From: DASYKT01 sp963718105
GTDB lineage: Bacteria > Acidobacteriota > Blastocatellia > Pyrinomonadales > Pyrinomonadaceae
Direction: 5' to 3'
DNA length: 64,000 nt
Assembly (NCBI GenBank): GCA_963718105.1
Contig: OY970352.1
Location: 558,001-622,000, forward strand
The notes under the pieces were generated by a model. The model had not been told where the DNA came from. It did no database searches and saw only the letters and a program-made list of their open reading frames with translations. The translations under genes and the position numbers were made by a program. Positions 42,604 to 50,537 of this stretch are shown one piece after another. Each line of letters opens with the position of its first letter. Position 1 is the first letter of the stretch.

Positions 42604-43405
42604 CCGCCTGAAAAAGTTGTTCGGGAGTGGCAGTACTAATAGGGGCGCTAAGGGTGGCCGCAAGATTTTTTCCGTTTTTGTGACAGCCGGGTTTCCGCGC
42701 CTGGAAGATACGGTCCCTGTTTGCGAGGCGCTGGCGGAAAACGGCGTCGGTTTGATCGAACTGGGTATTCCGTTTTCAGATTCGATCGCCGACGGCCCGA
42801 CCATTCAAGCCGCGAACGAACGTGCGCTGGCAAACGGCGCGAGTTTGAGCTGGACTCTGGATACGCTGCGTGAGATCCGGGGCCGTATTGATGTTCCTAT
42901 CCTTTTGATGGGCAGCCTGAATCCGATCCTGCAATACGGGGTGGAACGTTTTTGCAAGGATGCAAAAGACGCCGGCGCGGATGGGGTGATCCTGCCCGAT
43001 CTGCCGCCCGAATTTTATCTGCAAAACTACCGGGAATTTTTTGCAAAGAGCGGCCTTTCGAATATCTTTTTGATCACTTCGAACACGCCGGATGAACGCA
43101 TCAGGATGATCGATGAAGCGAGCGATAGTTTTATCTACGCCGTCTCGATGGCGGGAGTTACAGGTAACGGCCTACAGCTTGACAAAGGACGCCGGGATTA
43201 TCTTAAACAATTGAATGCAATGGAGTTAAAGTCGCCGATCGTAGTCGGTTTCGGTATTGAAAAGCGTGAGCAGTTTGAGGAAGTCAGCAGCTATGCGGCG
43301 GGCGCGATCGTCGGCAGCGCGTTTTTGCGCGCGATAGAAAACGCGGATGACGTGCGGTCGGCGACGAAAGATTTTGTGAAGAAATTTATCAAGATTGGGG
43401 AATAG
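42593..43405 (+). CDS. trpA: Tryptophan synthase alpha chain
   Basis: 270 residues; cleaves indole-3-glycerol phosphate to indole. Catalytic residues appear in LIELGIPFSDSIADGP (glutamate and aspartate) and the phosphate-binding segments are VVGFGI and YAAGAIVGSAFLR. The active-site loop reads SMAGVTGNG. The start overlaps trpB by 11 bases. It completes the tryptophan set; an inverted repeat follows before the DAHP synthase. Confidence 0.94.
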   Translation: MANDRLKKLFGSGSTNRGAKGGRKIFSVFVTAGFPRLEDTVPVCEALAENGVGLIELGIPFSDSIADGPTIQAANERALANGASLSWTLDTLREIRGRIDVPILLMGSLNPILQYGVERFCKDAKDAGADGVILPDLPPEFYLQNYREFFAKSGLSNIFLITSNTPDERIRMIDEASDSFIYAVSMAGVTGNGLQLDKGRRDYLKQLNAMELKSPIVVGFGIEKREQFEEVSSYAAGAIVGSAFLRAIENADDVRSATKDFVKKFIKIGE

Positions 43406-43409
43406 TGAC

Positions 43410-43512
43410 GGGAGAGCCTAAAAGAGTGGAGAGTCCGGTGAGTCGTGAGTTAAGAAAGTTTCACTCTCGACTTTCTGGACTCTTTACTCTCCAGACTCTG
43501 AAGGGCTCTCCC
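43410..43512. repeat. Inverted repeat between trpA and DAHP synthase
   Basis: Outer arms gggagagcc (43410-43418) and gggctctccc (43503-43512) with inner partly complementary short purine/pyrimidine runs (gagtggagagtcc and ggactctttactctcc). Possibly a terminator-like structure, but with no T run. Confidence 0.55.
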
Positions 43513-43532
43513 GCGCGGCGGTAAAAAGTTTT

Positions 43533-44543
43533 ATGATAATTCAATGTCAGGAAAATATTCAGCTCGGTGAATTGGAACGCCTGCGTGACCAGGTCAGGGC
43601 TTTGGGGTTAAAGGTCAGTGACGTTTCAACGCAAGTGGGCCGTTACCTGATCGCCCTTGGTAATTACGATGTCGATATTCGCCGCGTCGGCGCACTGGCG
43701 GGAGTAAAGGATGTGCACCGCGTTTCCGATAATTACAAGCTGGTTTCGCGCAAGTGGAAAGTGGCGCCGACGGTTATCGATCTCGGCGACGGGGTAAAGG
43801 TCGGCGGTGGTGATTTTGCTTTGATGATGGGGCCGTGTTCCTTCGAAGGGCCCGAACAGGTCTCGGACATCGCCAATTTTTTAAAGGAAAGCGGTATTCG
43901 AATAATGCGCGGCGGAGCGTTTAAACCGCGTACGTCGCCCTACGCGTTTCGCGGCCTGGGTTTTGAAGGATTGAAGATGGTCAGTGAAATATCGCGGCCG
44001 CTCGGCATCAAACTAACCACTGAAGTAATGGACGCTTCGCAGATCGAGGGAATGTACCCGTACGTAGATATTTACCAGGTGGGCACACGCAACTCGCAAA
44101 ACTTTAATTTGCTTGATGCGCTCGGCAAAGTGGATAAACCGGTGCTGCTCAAGCGCGGAATGAGCGGCACGATAGAAGAATTGCTGCAGGCGGCGGAATA
44201 TATTTTTATGGGGGGTAATGAACGCATTTTGTTGTGCGAACGCGGGATCAGGACATACGAAAAGTCTTATCGCAACACGTTCGACATAAATGCTATTCCT
44301 GTTTTAAAGGAAAAATCCCACTTACCGGTAATCGCTGATCCTTCGCATGGGGTAGGCATTCGCCGGTATGTGGAAGCGGTGGCCCTGGCCAGCCTGGCAG
44401 CAGGCGCGGACGGGGCCATCGTTGAAATTCACCGTACGCCGGAAAAAGCGGCTTCGGACGGCGCGCAGACACTCGATTTCAGCGAAACTAAACAGTTGAT
44501 CGAGAAAATTCGCGCGGTTAAGGAAGCGCTGCATGGCAATTAG
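43533..44543 (+). CDS. aroF: 3-deoxy-7-phosphoheptulonate synthase, type I-beta
   Basis: First enzyme of the shikimate pathway. 336 residues. An N-terminal ferredoxin-like/ACT-like regulatory domain (residues 1-70, QLGELERLRDQVRALG) precedes the catalytic barrel. Barrel motifs: LMMGPCSFEGPEQ, MRGGAFKPRTSPYAFRGLG, VGTRNSQNFNLLDALGK, LLKRGMSG and IADPSHGVG. Domain arrangement is that of Thermotoga-type enzymes, often feedback-sensitive. Position at the end of the trp row connects entry of carbon with Trp output; coregulation from the same promoter is possible but not shown. Confidence 0.93.
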   Translation: MIIQCQENIQLGELERLRDQVRALGLKVSDVSTQVGRYLIALGNYDVDIRRVGALAGVKDVHRVSDNYKLVSRKWKVAPTVIDLGDGVKVGGGDFALMMGPCSFEGPEQVSDIANFLKESGIRIMRGGAFKPRTSPYAFRGLGFEGLKMVSEISRPLGIKLTTEVMDASQIEGMYPYVDIYQVGTRNSQNFNLLDALGKVDKPVLLKRGMSGTIEELLQAAEYIFMGGNERILLCERGIRTYEKSYRNTFDINAIPVLKEKSHLPVIADPSHGVGIRRYVEAVALASLAAGADGAIVEIHRTPEKAASDGAQTLDFSETKQLIEKIRAVKEALHGN

Positions 44544-44548
44544 TTTCG

Positions 44549-44674
44549 TTTTGAGTCCCGCCTTTAGGCGGCTTCTTGCTGTTCTGTCTTAAGAACCGCC
44601 CCGTCACGCTGCGCGTGCCACCCCTCCTTCGTAAGGAGGGGAGTTTAAGAGCCGCCTAAAGGCGGGACTCAAAA
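44549..44674. repeat. Long inverted repeat with an embedded E element
   Basis: Outer arms ttttgagtcccgcctttagg (extended to 25 bases) are perfect complements. In the middle lies accgccccgtcacgctgcgc...ggaggggagttt, which also occurs inside the 47143-47272 element. Convergent position between aroF and the HerA-like gene. Confidence 0.8.
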
Positions 44675-44687
44675 CATACTCAAAACG

Positions 44688-46376
44688 TCAGATCGGCATC
44701 CCGTCGATCTTGTCGGTTTTCTTTTTCTCAGGACTATAGGGAGCATCTTTTACGGTGCGCTTTTCTTTTTCTCCGGTGGAATGCCACTCAAGCCATTCGC
44801 GCGGCGCGTCAAAAGTTTCGCCGCCGTGTTTGGTCAGGCGCGAGCGAATGCGGCACATTACGGGCGTATTCACCCCGACACCCGATATCACCGCCTGCCC
44901 CTTGGTCAGCGCGGGAAGCTCGGCCAGCATCGCGCGTCCGGCGCCTTCGACGGTTTTTGCCACCGTGTCCTGATCGATCGGATTTACGATACGCATGATG
45001 ATCTGCGTCATGCATTGTGAAAGAACGTCCTGATCGAGCTTGCCCGGCCGCTGGGTGATCATTCCGATACCGACGCCGAATTTACGGCCTTCGGAAAGAA
45101 TTTGTTTCAAAATGTTGGTCGAAACCACGCTCGTGCCGGCGGGGGCGAAACGGTGCGATTCTTCCAGTAAAACAAAAACCGGGTAATCGAGAAAATTCTC
45201 GCCGGAGGTGACTTCGCCGCGCACGGTTGCCATGCGGGCTTTATTAACGCGGCGCAGCAGCGTGCCGACGATCACCTGCTGCTCGTTCTGTTCGATATCG
45301 GAAAGCTGCAGCACGGTACAGCGGCCGGGTTTGAAAAGGTCCGGCAGCGGGATATGGTCGGTATCGGAAAAAATGCCGCCTTTGCGGTCAAAGCGGGAAT
45401 CCATGCGCCAGAGCAGGCCTTCGATCGAGCTGACATTGCCGCCGCTGTCTTTTTTACTATCCTCGCCGTATTTTTGCTCGGTGACTGCATCGCGCAGATC
45501 GTGATAACCCCAAAGCTGGCGCTCCGCATCTTTGCGCTCCATCAGCGTATTGAAAGCAAGATGCAGATAGTGCAGCATCTTGTCCGAAGTGCCCTCAGGC
45601 AAAAGATATTTCACATCGGCTTCGGTCAGGGTAGAAAAACGCACGTTGATATTTTCCGGCGTGATCACTTTTACTTCAGGATGATAGCCATCGCTGCCGG
45701 CAAAGGCCGGGTCGCCGTGAATGCTCTGCAGCGTTTGATATTCGCCGTGCGGGTCGACGATCAGGACCGCCGCGCGGTTGTAGGGGCGCATCAATTCTTC
45801 GACCAGCACGCCGGCCGTGTATGATTTGCCCGAACCGGTCGAAGCGAGCACCGCCAGGTGAGTGGACACGACGTCTTTGACAGAAAAAACGACGGGCACT
45901 TCGCCGGCGGAACGGGTCAGCAAACTGCCGATGTGCGCGGAACCTTCCTCGCCTTCTTTGCGCGGGCTGAGCATATCGGCAAGCGTTTCCGAAGACGTCA
46001 GATAGATCCCATCGCCGGGGTTGGGCGGGATGCGCGGGTTCACAAAATCTTTTAGCTTTTCATCAAAAAATCCGATAGTGGCAACCGTTATTTCGTAAAG
46101 CTCGGGCTGGCCGCCGTTTAAGCCTATCAGGGAAGATACCGCTGCGGGCGAGGTCGAAGGGTCGGAAAGAAAAACATCGGGCAAATTTCTGATCAGCCGC
46201 CGGCTGGTGATCGTGCCGACGATACGGCGCTTTTCCAGGCCATCGGTTGCCGAGTAATAGACAAATTCGCCGATGCGCGTGTCGGTATTATTTTTGGTGA
46301 TAAAAAGGTATTCGTGCGGAAGTTCGCCCGGGCCTTTGACGGTGCCGATCAGAATATCGTTCGAAGTAGAGGTCAT
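44688..46376 (-). CDS. HerA/DUF87-like ATPase
   Basis: 562 residues. Hexameric FtsK-like motor ATPase with an N-terminal HAS-barrel-like region. Walker A LASTGSGKSYTAGVL, Walker B FVLLEESHRFAP and the arginine-finger region KFGVGIGMITQRPGKLDQDVLSQCMTQIIMRI. In archaea and bacteria HerA works with the NurA nuclease in end resection; no NurA gene lies beside this one. Many bacterial HerA-like proteins also belong to defence systems (for example with SIR2 or DUF4297), but here no effector adjoins. Alone on the minus strand, flanked by repeats. Confidence 0.85.
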   Translation of the reverse strand: MTSTSNDILIGTVKGPGELPHEYLFITKNNTDTRIGEFVYYSATDGLEKRRIVGTITSRRLIRNLPDVFLSDPSTSPAAVSSLIGLNGGQPELYEITVATIGFFDEKLKDFVNPRIPPNPGDGIYLTSSETLADMLSPRKEGEEGSAHIGSLLTRSAGEVPVVFSVKDVVSTHLAVLASTGSGKSYTAGVLVEELMRPYNRAAVLIVDPHGEYQTLQSIHGDPAFAGSDGYHPEVKVITPENINVRFSTLTEADVKYLLPEGTSDKMLHYLHLAFNTLMERKDAERQLWGYHDLRDAVTEQKYGEDSKKDSGGNVSSIEGLLWRMDSRFDRKGGIFSDTDHIPLPDLFKPGRCTVLQLSDIEQNEQQVIVGTLLRRVNKARMATVRGEVTSGENFLDYPVFVLLEESHRFAPAGTSVVSTNILKQILSEGRKFGVGIGMITQRPGKLDQDVLSQCMTQIIMRIVNPIDQDTVAKTVEGAGRAMLAELPALTKGQAVISGVGVNTPVMCRIRSRLTKHGGETFDAPREWLEWHSTGEKEKRTVKDAPYSPEKKKTDKIDGMPI

Positions 46377-46482
46377 ACTTGATTTGATTCAAAAGTATAA
46401 CACGACCAAGTTTTGGATTCCGGATTTTGGATTCGAGATTTTCGTGGTTAAACAGTAATAAGAAAATAACGCGGCCATGGCA

Positions 46483-46700
46483 ATGAGGTCAGAACCGGGA
46501 ACGTCATGAATAAAGGATTTTAAATTGCCACTAGCTTTAGCTAGTGGTTTATAAGAGAAGTGTAAGCTGTGGCTTTAGCCAAATGTTTGTTTGGGCTAAA
46601 GCCCTTTCCCCTTTAAAGTGCCTGCAAACCACTAGCTAAAGCTAGTGGCAATTTAAAAGTTTAGGAAACCCCTCGCTACCGCTTCGGGTTCTGACCTCAT
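46483..46700. repeat. Family B repeat with a family A element inserted
   Basis: Outer ends atgaggtcagaaccgggaac and cttcgggttctgacctcat match the copy at 44-168. A complete family-A element (46518-46658, arms ttaaattgccactagcttta) sits inside. The nesting shows that A moved into B. Confidence 0.85.
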
Positions 46701-46734
46701 TTCTAACTACTTAATTCTTGTTTGTTGCGGCGGA

Positions 46735-47105
46735 AGAGTGACGAGTGGCGACGATCCGTTTGGATCCGGCCGTGAGTTTTACATGCTTAGTCCGATTCGC
46801 TTTAAGTTCTACAGTCTGTCCCGCGGGTCGAGGAACCGGAACGAAGGCCCCGCAGCGGCTGGCCCGATTTGATCTTTCGCCTGCGTGACGAGCGGCTGCG
46901 CAGGCTAGCTTTAATTTCGTATGTCACCGGGACGACACTAAAGCGATGCTCCCGATTCAGATCCCGGTGGTTTAAACGGCCTACCGGGCGAGGACGGCGT
47001 GCTCAGGCGGCTTTGCCGCCGCGGTCAGCACTTCCGACCACAACGATGTGAGAGTAACCGATTATTTATTTCGCGGCGAGAGAGCATTTGGAAGGTTAGA
47101 GTTCT
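46735..47105 (-). ncRNA. tmRNA-like core without recognisable tRNA-like ends
   Basis: Read on the minus strand. GACTAAGCATGTA (46780-46792) is a perfect match to the near-universal tmRNA segment before the 3' tRNA-like half. Upstream, GCAGGCGAAAG fits a pseudoknot region (46870-46890), and GCCGCCTGAGC about 47003-47013 resembles the end of a tag frame; a candidate tag could read ...SADRGGKAA. The expected T-arm (GGTTCGA) and 5' GGGGxxx...TTCGAC are not seen on either side, where repeats begin. So either a degenerate ssrA, a divergent or split tmRNA, or coincidence. Limits are approximate. The other parts of 46377-47320 are repeats. Confidence 0.4.
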
Positions 47106-47142
47106 TCGTGTGATTTATGTAATACACGTAATTTGGGGGCGG

Positions 47143-47272
47143 GTCAGTAGCGTCGGCGTAAGCCGATGCGTAAGATCCTGATAAGAGAACCACCCCGTCA
47201 CACGAAGCGCGTGCCACCCCTCCTTTGTAAGGAGGGAGTTTTTGCGCATCGGCTTACGCCGACGCTACTGAC
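47143..47272. repeat. Family D repeat with an embedded E element
   Basis: Outer arms of 28 bases (gtcagtagcgtcggcgtaag... and complement) are perfect. Inside is accaccccgtcacacgaagcg...aaggagggagttt, the E element also present at 44590-44645. A short family-B end (about 47275-47317) follows it immediately. Confidence 0.85.
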
Positions 47273-47320
47273 AAGAACCGGGCGCGGCTACAGATAGCGC
47301 TCCCGGTTCTGACTTCATTA

Positions 47321-47971
47321 TTAATCGATCTTTGTCAGTTGGGCGATGAATGAATAGCGGCGAAAAACTTCGGAAATTTTCAATTTGATCAGGCCTTGTT
47401 TTTCAAGCGATTCCAGGTGCGGCATCAGTTCGTTCCAAAACTGCACGTGAAACCGCTTTAACCAAACCTGCAGGGCTTTTTGAAACCATTTGGGCAGCCC
47501 CTTTTGGTCGTAGAAGTCGACGATATAAATGTTATGCCCTGGTTTTAGATTTTCCAGCGCGTTGGCGATCGATTCGCGCCAGGTCGGGATCATCGTGATC
47601 GAGTAGGAGAAATAGATCGAATCAAAGGCTTCAGCCAAACCAAAAGTGCTCGCCGCGGTAAAATCGTCCGCCAGCGCGACTTCCAGGTGAACGTTTTTTG
47701 TAACCTTGTTCGCATCGACCTTGGCCTGCGCCGTTTTCAGCATCTCGCTCGACGCGTCTAAACCGAAAAAATTCGTACGCGGATATTTTTTTGCCAGAAG
47801 GACCAGATTTCGCGCGGTGCCGCAGCCGACCTCCAATACGTTTTCGCCCGGCTGCACATTCATTTGTGCGATCATTTTGTCGCGGCCGAAAAGATAAAAT
47901 TTGCGGGTAGCATCGTAAAAATACCGCTGGTGGCGGTACATGCGATCCATATTTTCGAAAGCTTCGGACAT
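47321..47971 (-). CDS. btaB: BtaB-like N-methyltransferase
   Basis: 216 residues, class I SAM methyltransferase: ENVLEVGCGTARNLVLLAKKYP (SAM motif I), FGLDASSEMLKTAQ, and YFSYSITMIPTWRESIANA. BtaB adds three methyl groups to the homoserine head of diacylglyceryl-homoserine to give DGTS, a phosphorus-free betaine lipid. The gene is 58 bases downstream of the btaA gene, separated by a heptamer array, and both are minus strand. The adjacency is the main evidence that distinguishes BtaB from other methyltransferases. Confidence 0.8.
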   Translation of the reverse strand: MSEAFENMDRMYRHQRYFYDATRKFYLFGRDKMIAQMNVQPGENVLEVGCGTARNLVLLAKKYPRTNFFGLDASSEMLKTAQAKVDANKVTKNVHLEVALADDFTAASTFGLAEAFDSIYFSYSITMIPTWRESIANALENLKPGHNIYIVDFYDQKGLPKWFQKALQVWLKRFHVQFWNELMPHLESLEKQGLIKLKISEVFRRYSFIAQLTKID

Positions 47972-47976
47972 AAAAA

Positions 47977-48002
47977 AGTAGACAGTAGACAGTAGACAGT
48001 AG
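47977..48002. repeat. Heptameric tandem repeat (agtagac)
   Basis: Three full copies and a partial of agtagac lie between btaA and btaB. Then comes an imperfect inverted continuation (agccttttctacaggctacc...ggactact). Compare the gtaagcc array at 38093. Confidence 0.75.
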
Positions 48003-48029
48003 CCTTTTCTACAGGCTACCGGCTACGGA

Positions 48030-49265
48030 CTACTTCAAAATATACAAATGAAATCCGCCGTAGATCGAGGCGCGGTCTTGTTTGAATAATTCTTTTGACC
48101 ACTCTTCCTCATAATCAAATTTCGCGCGCAATTCCGCCGGCAGATTTGTTTCGAGCGGCGATTTTGCGCCGGCCGTGCGGAAAATTATCCGGCTGCCGCT
48201 TTCCGCCATGTCGGCGATGGTCTGCCACAGATCGGTCATTACCTCGGCGTTCATCCAATCCTGCGCGTCGAGAAACACGAAACGGTTGAACGTTCCTTTG
48301 GGCGACTGCCTGATCTTTTCCGTCACGGAGCCGATGTCCGTATCGAGGTGATCGGCGTTCGCTTTTAGCGTGGCGTAATTTTCTTCTTTCAAATATTCCG
48401 GCAGCGCCTGGCGATTTTCCGTATCGTATTTTCGCGCAAACGCCTGCCAGGCAAAGTAGTTTTCGTAGATCGGATATTCGACGGCGAGCCGATGCGCGCG
48501 TTCGCGATAGATGTCGATGACATTGCCGCCTTCGGCCAGGTCTTTTTTCAGCTCATCGTATTGCTGCGGGGGAATGCCGAGGCCGAACATCGTGATCGGC
48601 ATTTTGCCGATGGTCTGGATCAAAAAACTGTCGAAAAAAGGCGAGACATATTTTTGATATAACTGCTCCTGCTCTTCCTGCGACTTGGCCTTTAAAAGCT
48701 CCTCGGGTTTGCAGCCCAGCAAGCCGGCGAATTTATGAAAGAAGCGCAGAAAATAGCCGTTACGCGAATGTTCGTAGAGGCCGCCTTTTTTGAAGAAATT
48801 GATGCGGTCGCCATACAGGATGCTGCCAAAAAAGCCGTTGCTTTCCCAGAACTTACGGGTGTCCGCATCCAGATTATCGGCGATATATTTTTTGTAATTC
48901 TCGACGTTTTCCTTACTCTTTCCGTGGCCGAAAAAATTAAAGAAATCTGCGTAGGTCGGCAAATATTTCAGCGCGGCCAGTTTCAGGCGGAGCAGGAAAA
49001 TATGATGGCGGTTAAGATCGACCGCGGTCACTTTTTCGGGGCTGACCACCAGGTAATTGAGCGCGTTGCAGCCGCCCGAAGAGATGGTGATGATGCGGCT
49101 GTGTTCGTCAAGCTTGAGCGCCTGCAGGTCTACGCGCGGATCTTCCCAGATCTGGTTATAGACGAACGCGTCAAACCAGACGGCAAAAAGTTTTTGTAAT
49201 ATTCCTTGTTTTGCCGAAGCTTCTTTTTGTGTGACAGCTTCTAAAACAAGATGTTGATCTGACAT
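48030..49265 (-). CDS. btaA: BtaA-like SAM:diacylglycerol 3-amino-3-carboxypropyltransferase (DUF3419)
   Basis: 411 residues. DUF3419 signature segments: FVYNQIWEDPRVDLQAL, ITISSGGCNALNYLV (SAM-binding), VTAVDLNRHHIFLLRLKLAAL and FVFLDAQDWMN near the C-terminus. BtaA transfers the 3-amino-3-carboxypropyl group of SAM to diacylglycerol, giving diacylglyceryl-homoserine. It is upstream of btaB and both would give DGTS. In other bacteria this pair is induced under phosphate limitation; no PhoB box was searched reliably here. It begins 14 bases after the permease stop. Confidence 0.88.
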   Translation of the reverse strand: MSDQHLVLEAVTQKEASAKQGILQKLFAVWFDAFVYNQIWEDPRVDLQALKLDEHSRIITISSGGCNALNYLVVSPEKVTAVDLNRHHIFLLRLKLAALKYLPTYADFFNFFGHGKSKENVENYKKYIADNLDADTRKFWESNGFFGSILYGDRINFFKKGGLYEHSRNGYFLRFFHKFAGLLGCKPEELLKAKSQEEQEQLYQKYVSPFFDSFLIQTIGKMPITMFGLGIPPQQYDELKKDLAEGGNVIDIYRERAHRLAVEYPIYENYFAWQAFARKYDTENRQALPEYLKEENYATLKANADHLDTDIGSVTEKIRQSPKGTFNRFVFLDAQDWMNAEVMTDLWQTIADMAESGSRIIFRTAGAKSPLETNLPAELRAKFDYEEEWSKELFKQDRASIYGGFHLYILK

Positions 49266-49279
49266 AATTTACTCGCCAA

Positions 49280-50380
49280 TTACTCGTTAGCCAAAACTAA
49301 AACGGGGTCGATCGACGATGCCTTCCACGCCGGATAGAGCGCCCCGAGCAGGCTGCCGGCAATAGCGATCAAAACCGCCGTCACCATCCAACCCCAACTA
49401 AATTCAAAAATAAGCTCAAATTGCCTTTGGATAACAAACGCCGCCAAAAATGAAACGACAAAACCTAATACCACTCCCAGAACACCGATCATTATCGCTT
49501 CCTGTTCGATCACCTGAACGATAAAAAGCCGCGAAGCTCCCAGCGATTTCAAAATGCCGATCTCTTTACGCCTTTCGGTAATGGTCGTGTACATCGAAAG
49601 CAGGACAAAGATCGTGCTGACAAAAACGCCGAGGCCGACCAGCACCTTAAGGAACACTCCCAGTGAAGGAATGCGCTCTTCTGCGTCGATGACCAGGTCG
49701 CGGGTAAGATTTATCTTGTTGCCGGGCAATGCTTCATTGATCCTGGCCGCCACTTTATCCGTGTCGGCGGGGTCGTTTAATTTGACCAGAATATAGGTGC
49801 ATCTATTCGGATTTTCCATCACCGCCTGCATCGCCGCCAGGGACATCTTTATACGCGAGCCCGAAGGGGGTGAAAAGATCCCGGTTATTTTGAACTTTTT
49901 GTCCCCGAGAATCTGTATCGTATCGCCGACCGCCGCTTTATCTTCACGCGCCTGGCGCTCGTCGAGAATGACTTCGTCGTCGGCGGCGGCAGGGCGGCCG
50001 GAAACGATCTGCATGCCGTTCATCCGCGCAAAAGCGTCCCAGTCGACACCGTCGATCTGCTGCAGCCCCCAGCGGCCTTTAGCACTGGGCGTGACATAAC
50101 GATAGACCGGAACAACTTCTTTTACACCCTCGATCTCCGCTAACTTCTGTGCGTAGGTCACGCTGACATTGGCATTAGAGCTGGTCAGTTCCATAGCGCC
50201 CGGGCGGGTGAAAACGATCTCAGCTTTCCAGTTATTGGCGCGGCGCACCATATCGTTGGACATCCCGCGCGCGAGCCCCGTAAAAAGCACCACCAACACC
50301 ACGCCGAGAGCTACGCCGACCACACTGATAAAAGTGCGGAACGGACGGGTGCGTAGATTGGCTAAAACGAGCTCTAACAT
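49280..50380 (-). CDS. ABC transporter permease, MacB/FtsX type
   Basis: 366 residues: N-terminal helix (FISVVGVALGVVLVVLFTGLA), a large periplasmic domain (about residues 45-240) and three C-terminal helices (LVGLGVFVSTIFVLLSMYT, IGVLGVVLGFVVSFLAAFV, GWMVTAVLIAIAGSLLGALYP). The FtsX-like coupling segment ITERRKEIGILKSLGASR is typical. Such permeases drive export or lipoprotein/mechanotransmission tasks with an ATPase partner, which is not encoded in the neighbourhood. It precedes btaA in the same direction by 14 bases. Confidence 0.85.
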   Translation of the reverse strand: MLELVLANLRTRPFRTFISVVGVALGVVLVVLFTGLARGMSNDMVRRANNWKAEIVFTRPGAMELTSSNANVSVTYAQKLAEIEGVKEVVPVYRYVTPSAKGRWGLQQIDGVDWDAFARMNGMQIVSGRPAAADDEVILDERQAREDKAAVGDTIQILGDKKFKITGIFSPPSGSRIKMSLAAMQAVMENPNRCTYILVKLNDPADTDKVAARINEALPGNKINLTRDLVIDAEERIPSLGVFLKVLVGLGVFVSTIFVLLSMYTTITERRKEIGILKSLGASRLFIVQVIEQEAIMIGVLGVVLGFVVSFLAAFVIQRQFELIFEFSWGWMVTAVLIAIAGSLLGALYPAWKASSIDPVLVLANE

Positions 50381-50477
50381 CGTGAATACTTAAGTTTAAC
50401 CCAGCGGGAAATTAATTTCCATTTTAGCTTATTAATTAGTGAGCTGGTTTGAGAAAGCACGACATGATCACCTTTCA

Positions 50478-50509
50478 GGTCCGGAAGGGTTGCTTGCACC
50501 CGCTGCTTT
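50478..50509. repeat. Half copy of repeat family G
   Basis: ggtccggaagggttgcttgc and following acccgct match the right arm at 14440-14468, where the arm reads ggtccgaaagggttgcttgcgcccgct. Confidence 0.65.
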
Positions 50510-50537
50510 AGTCTTCCTTCAGCTCTCTTATCACCCA

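Noticed and set aside
46735..47105. Intact tmRNA gene
   Set aside because: The conserved 13-base block is present, but neither tRNA-like half nor a T-arm was found, so an intact ssrA is not claimed.
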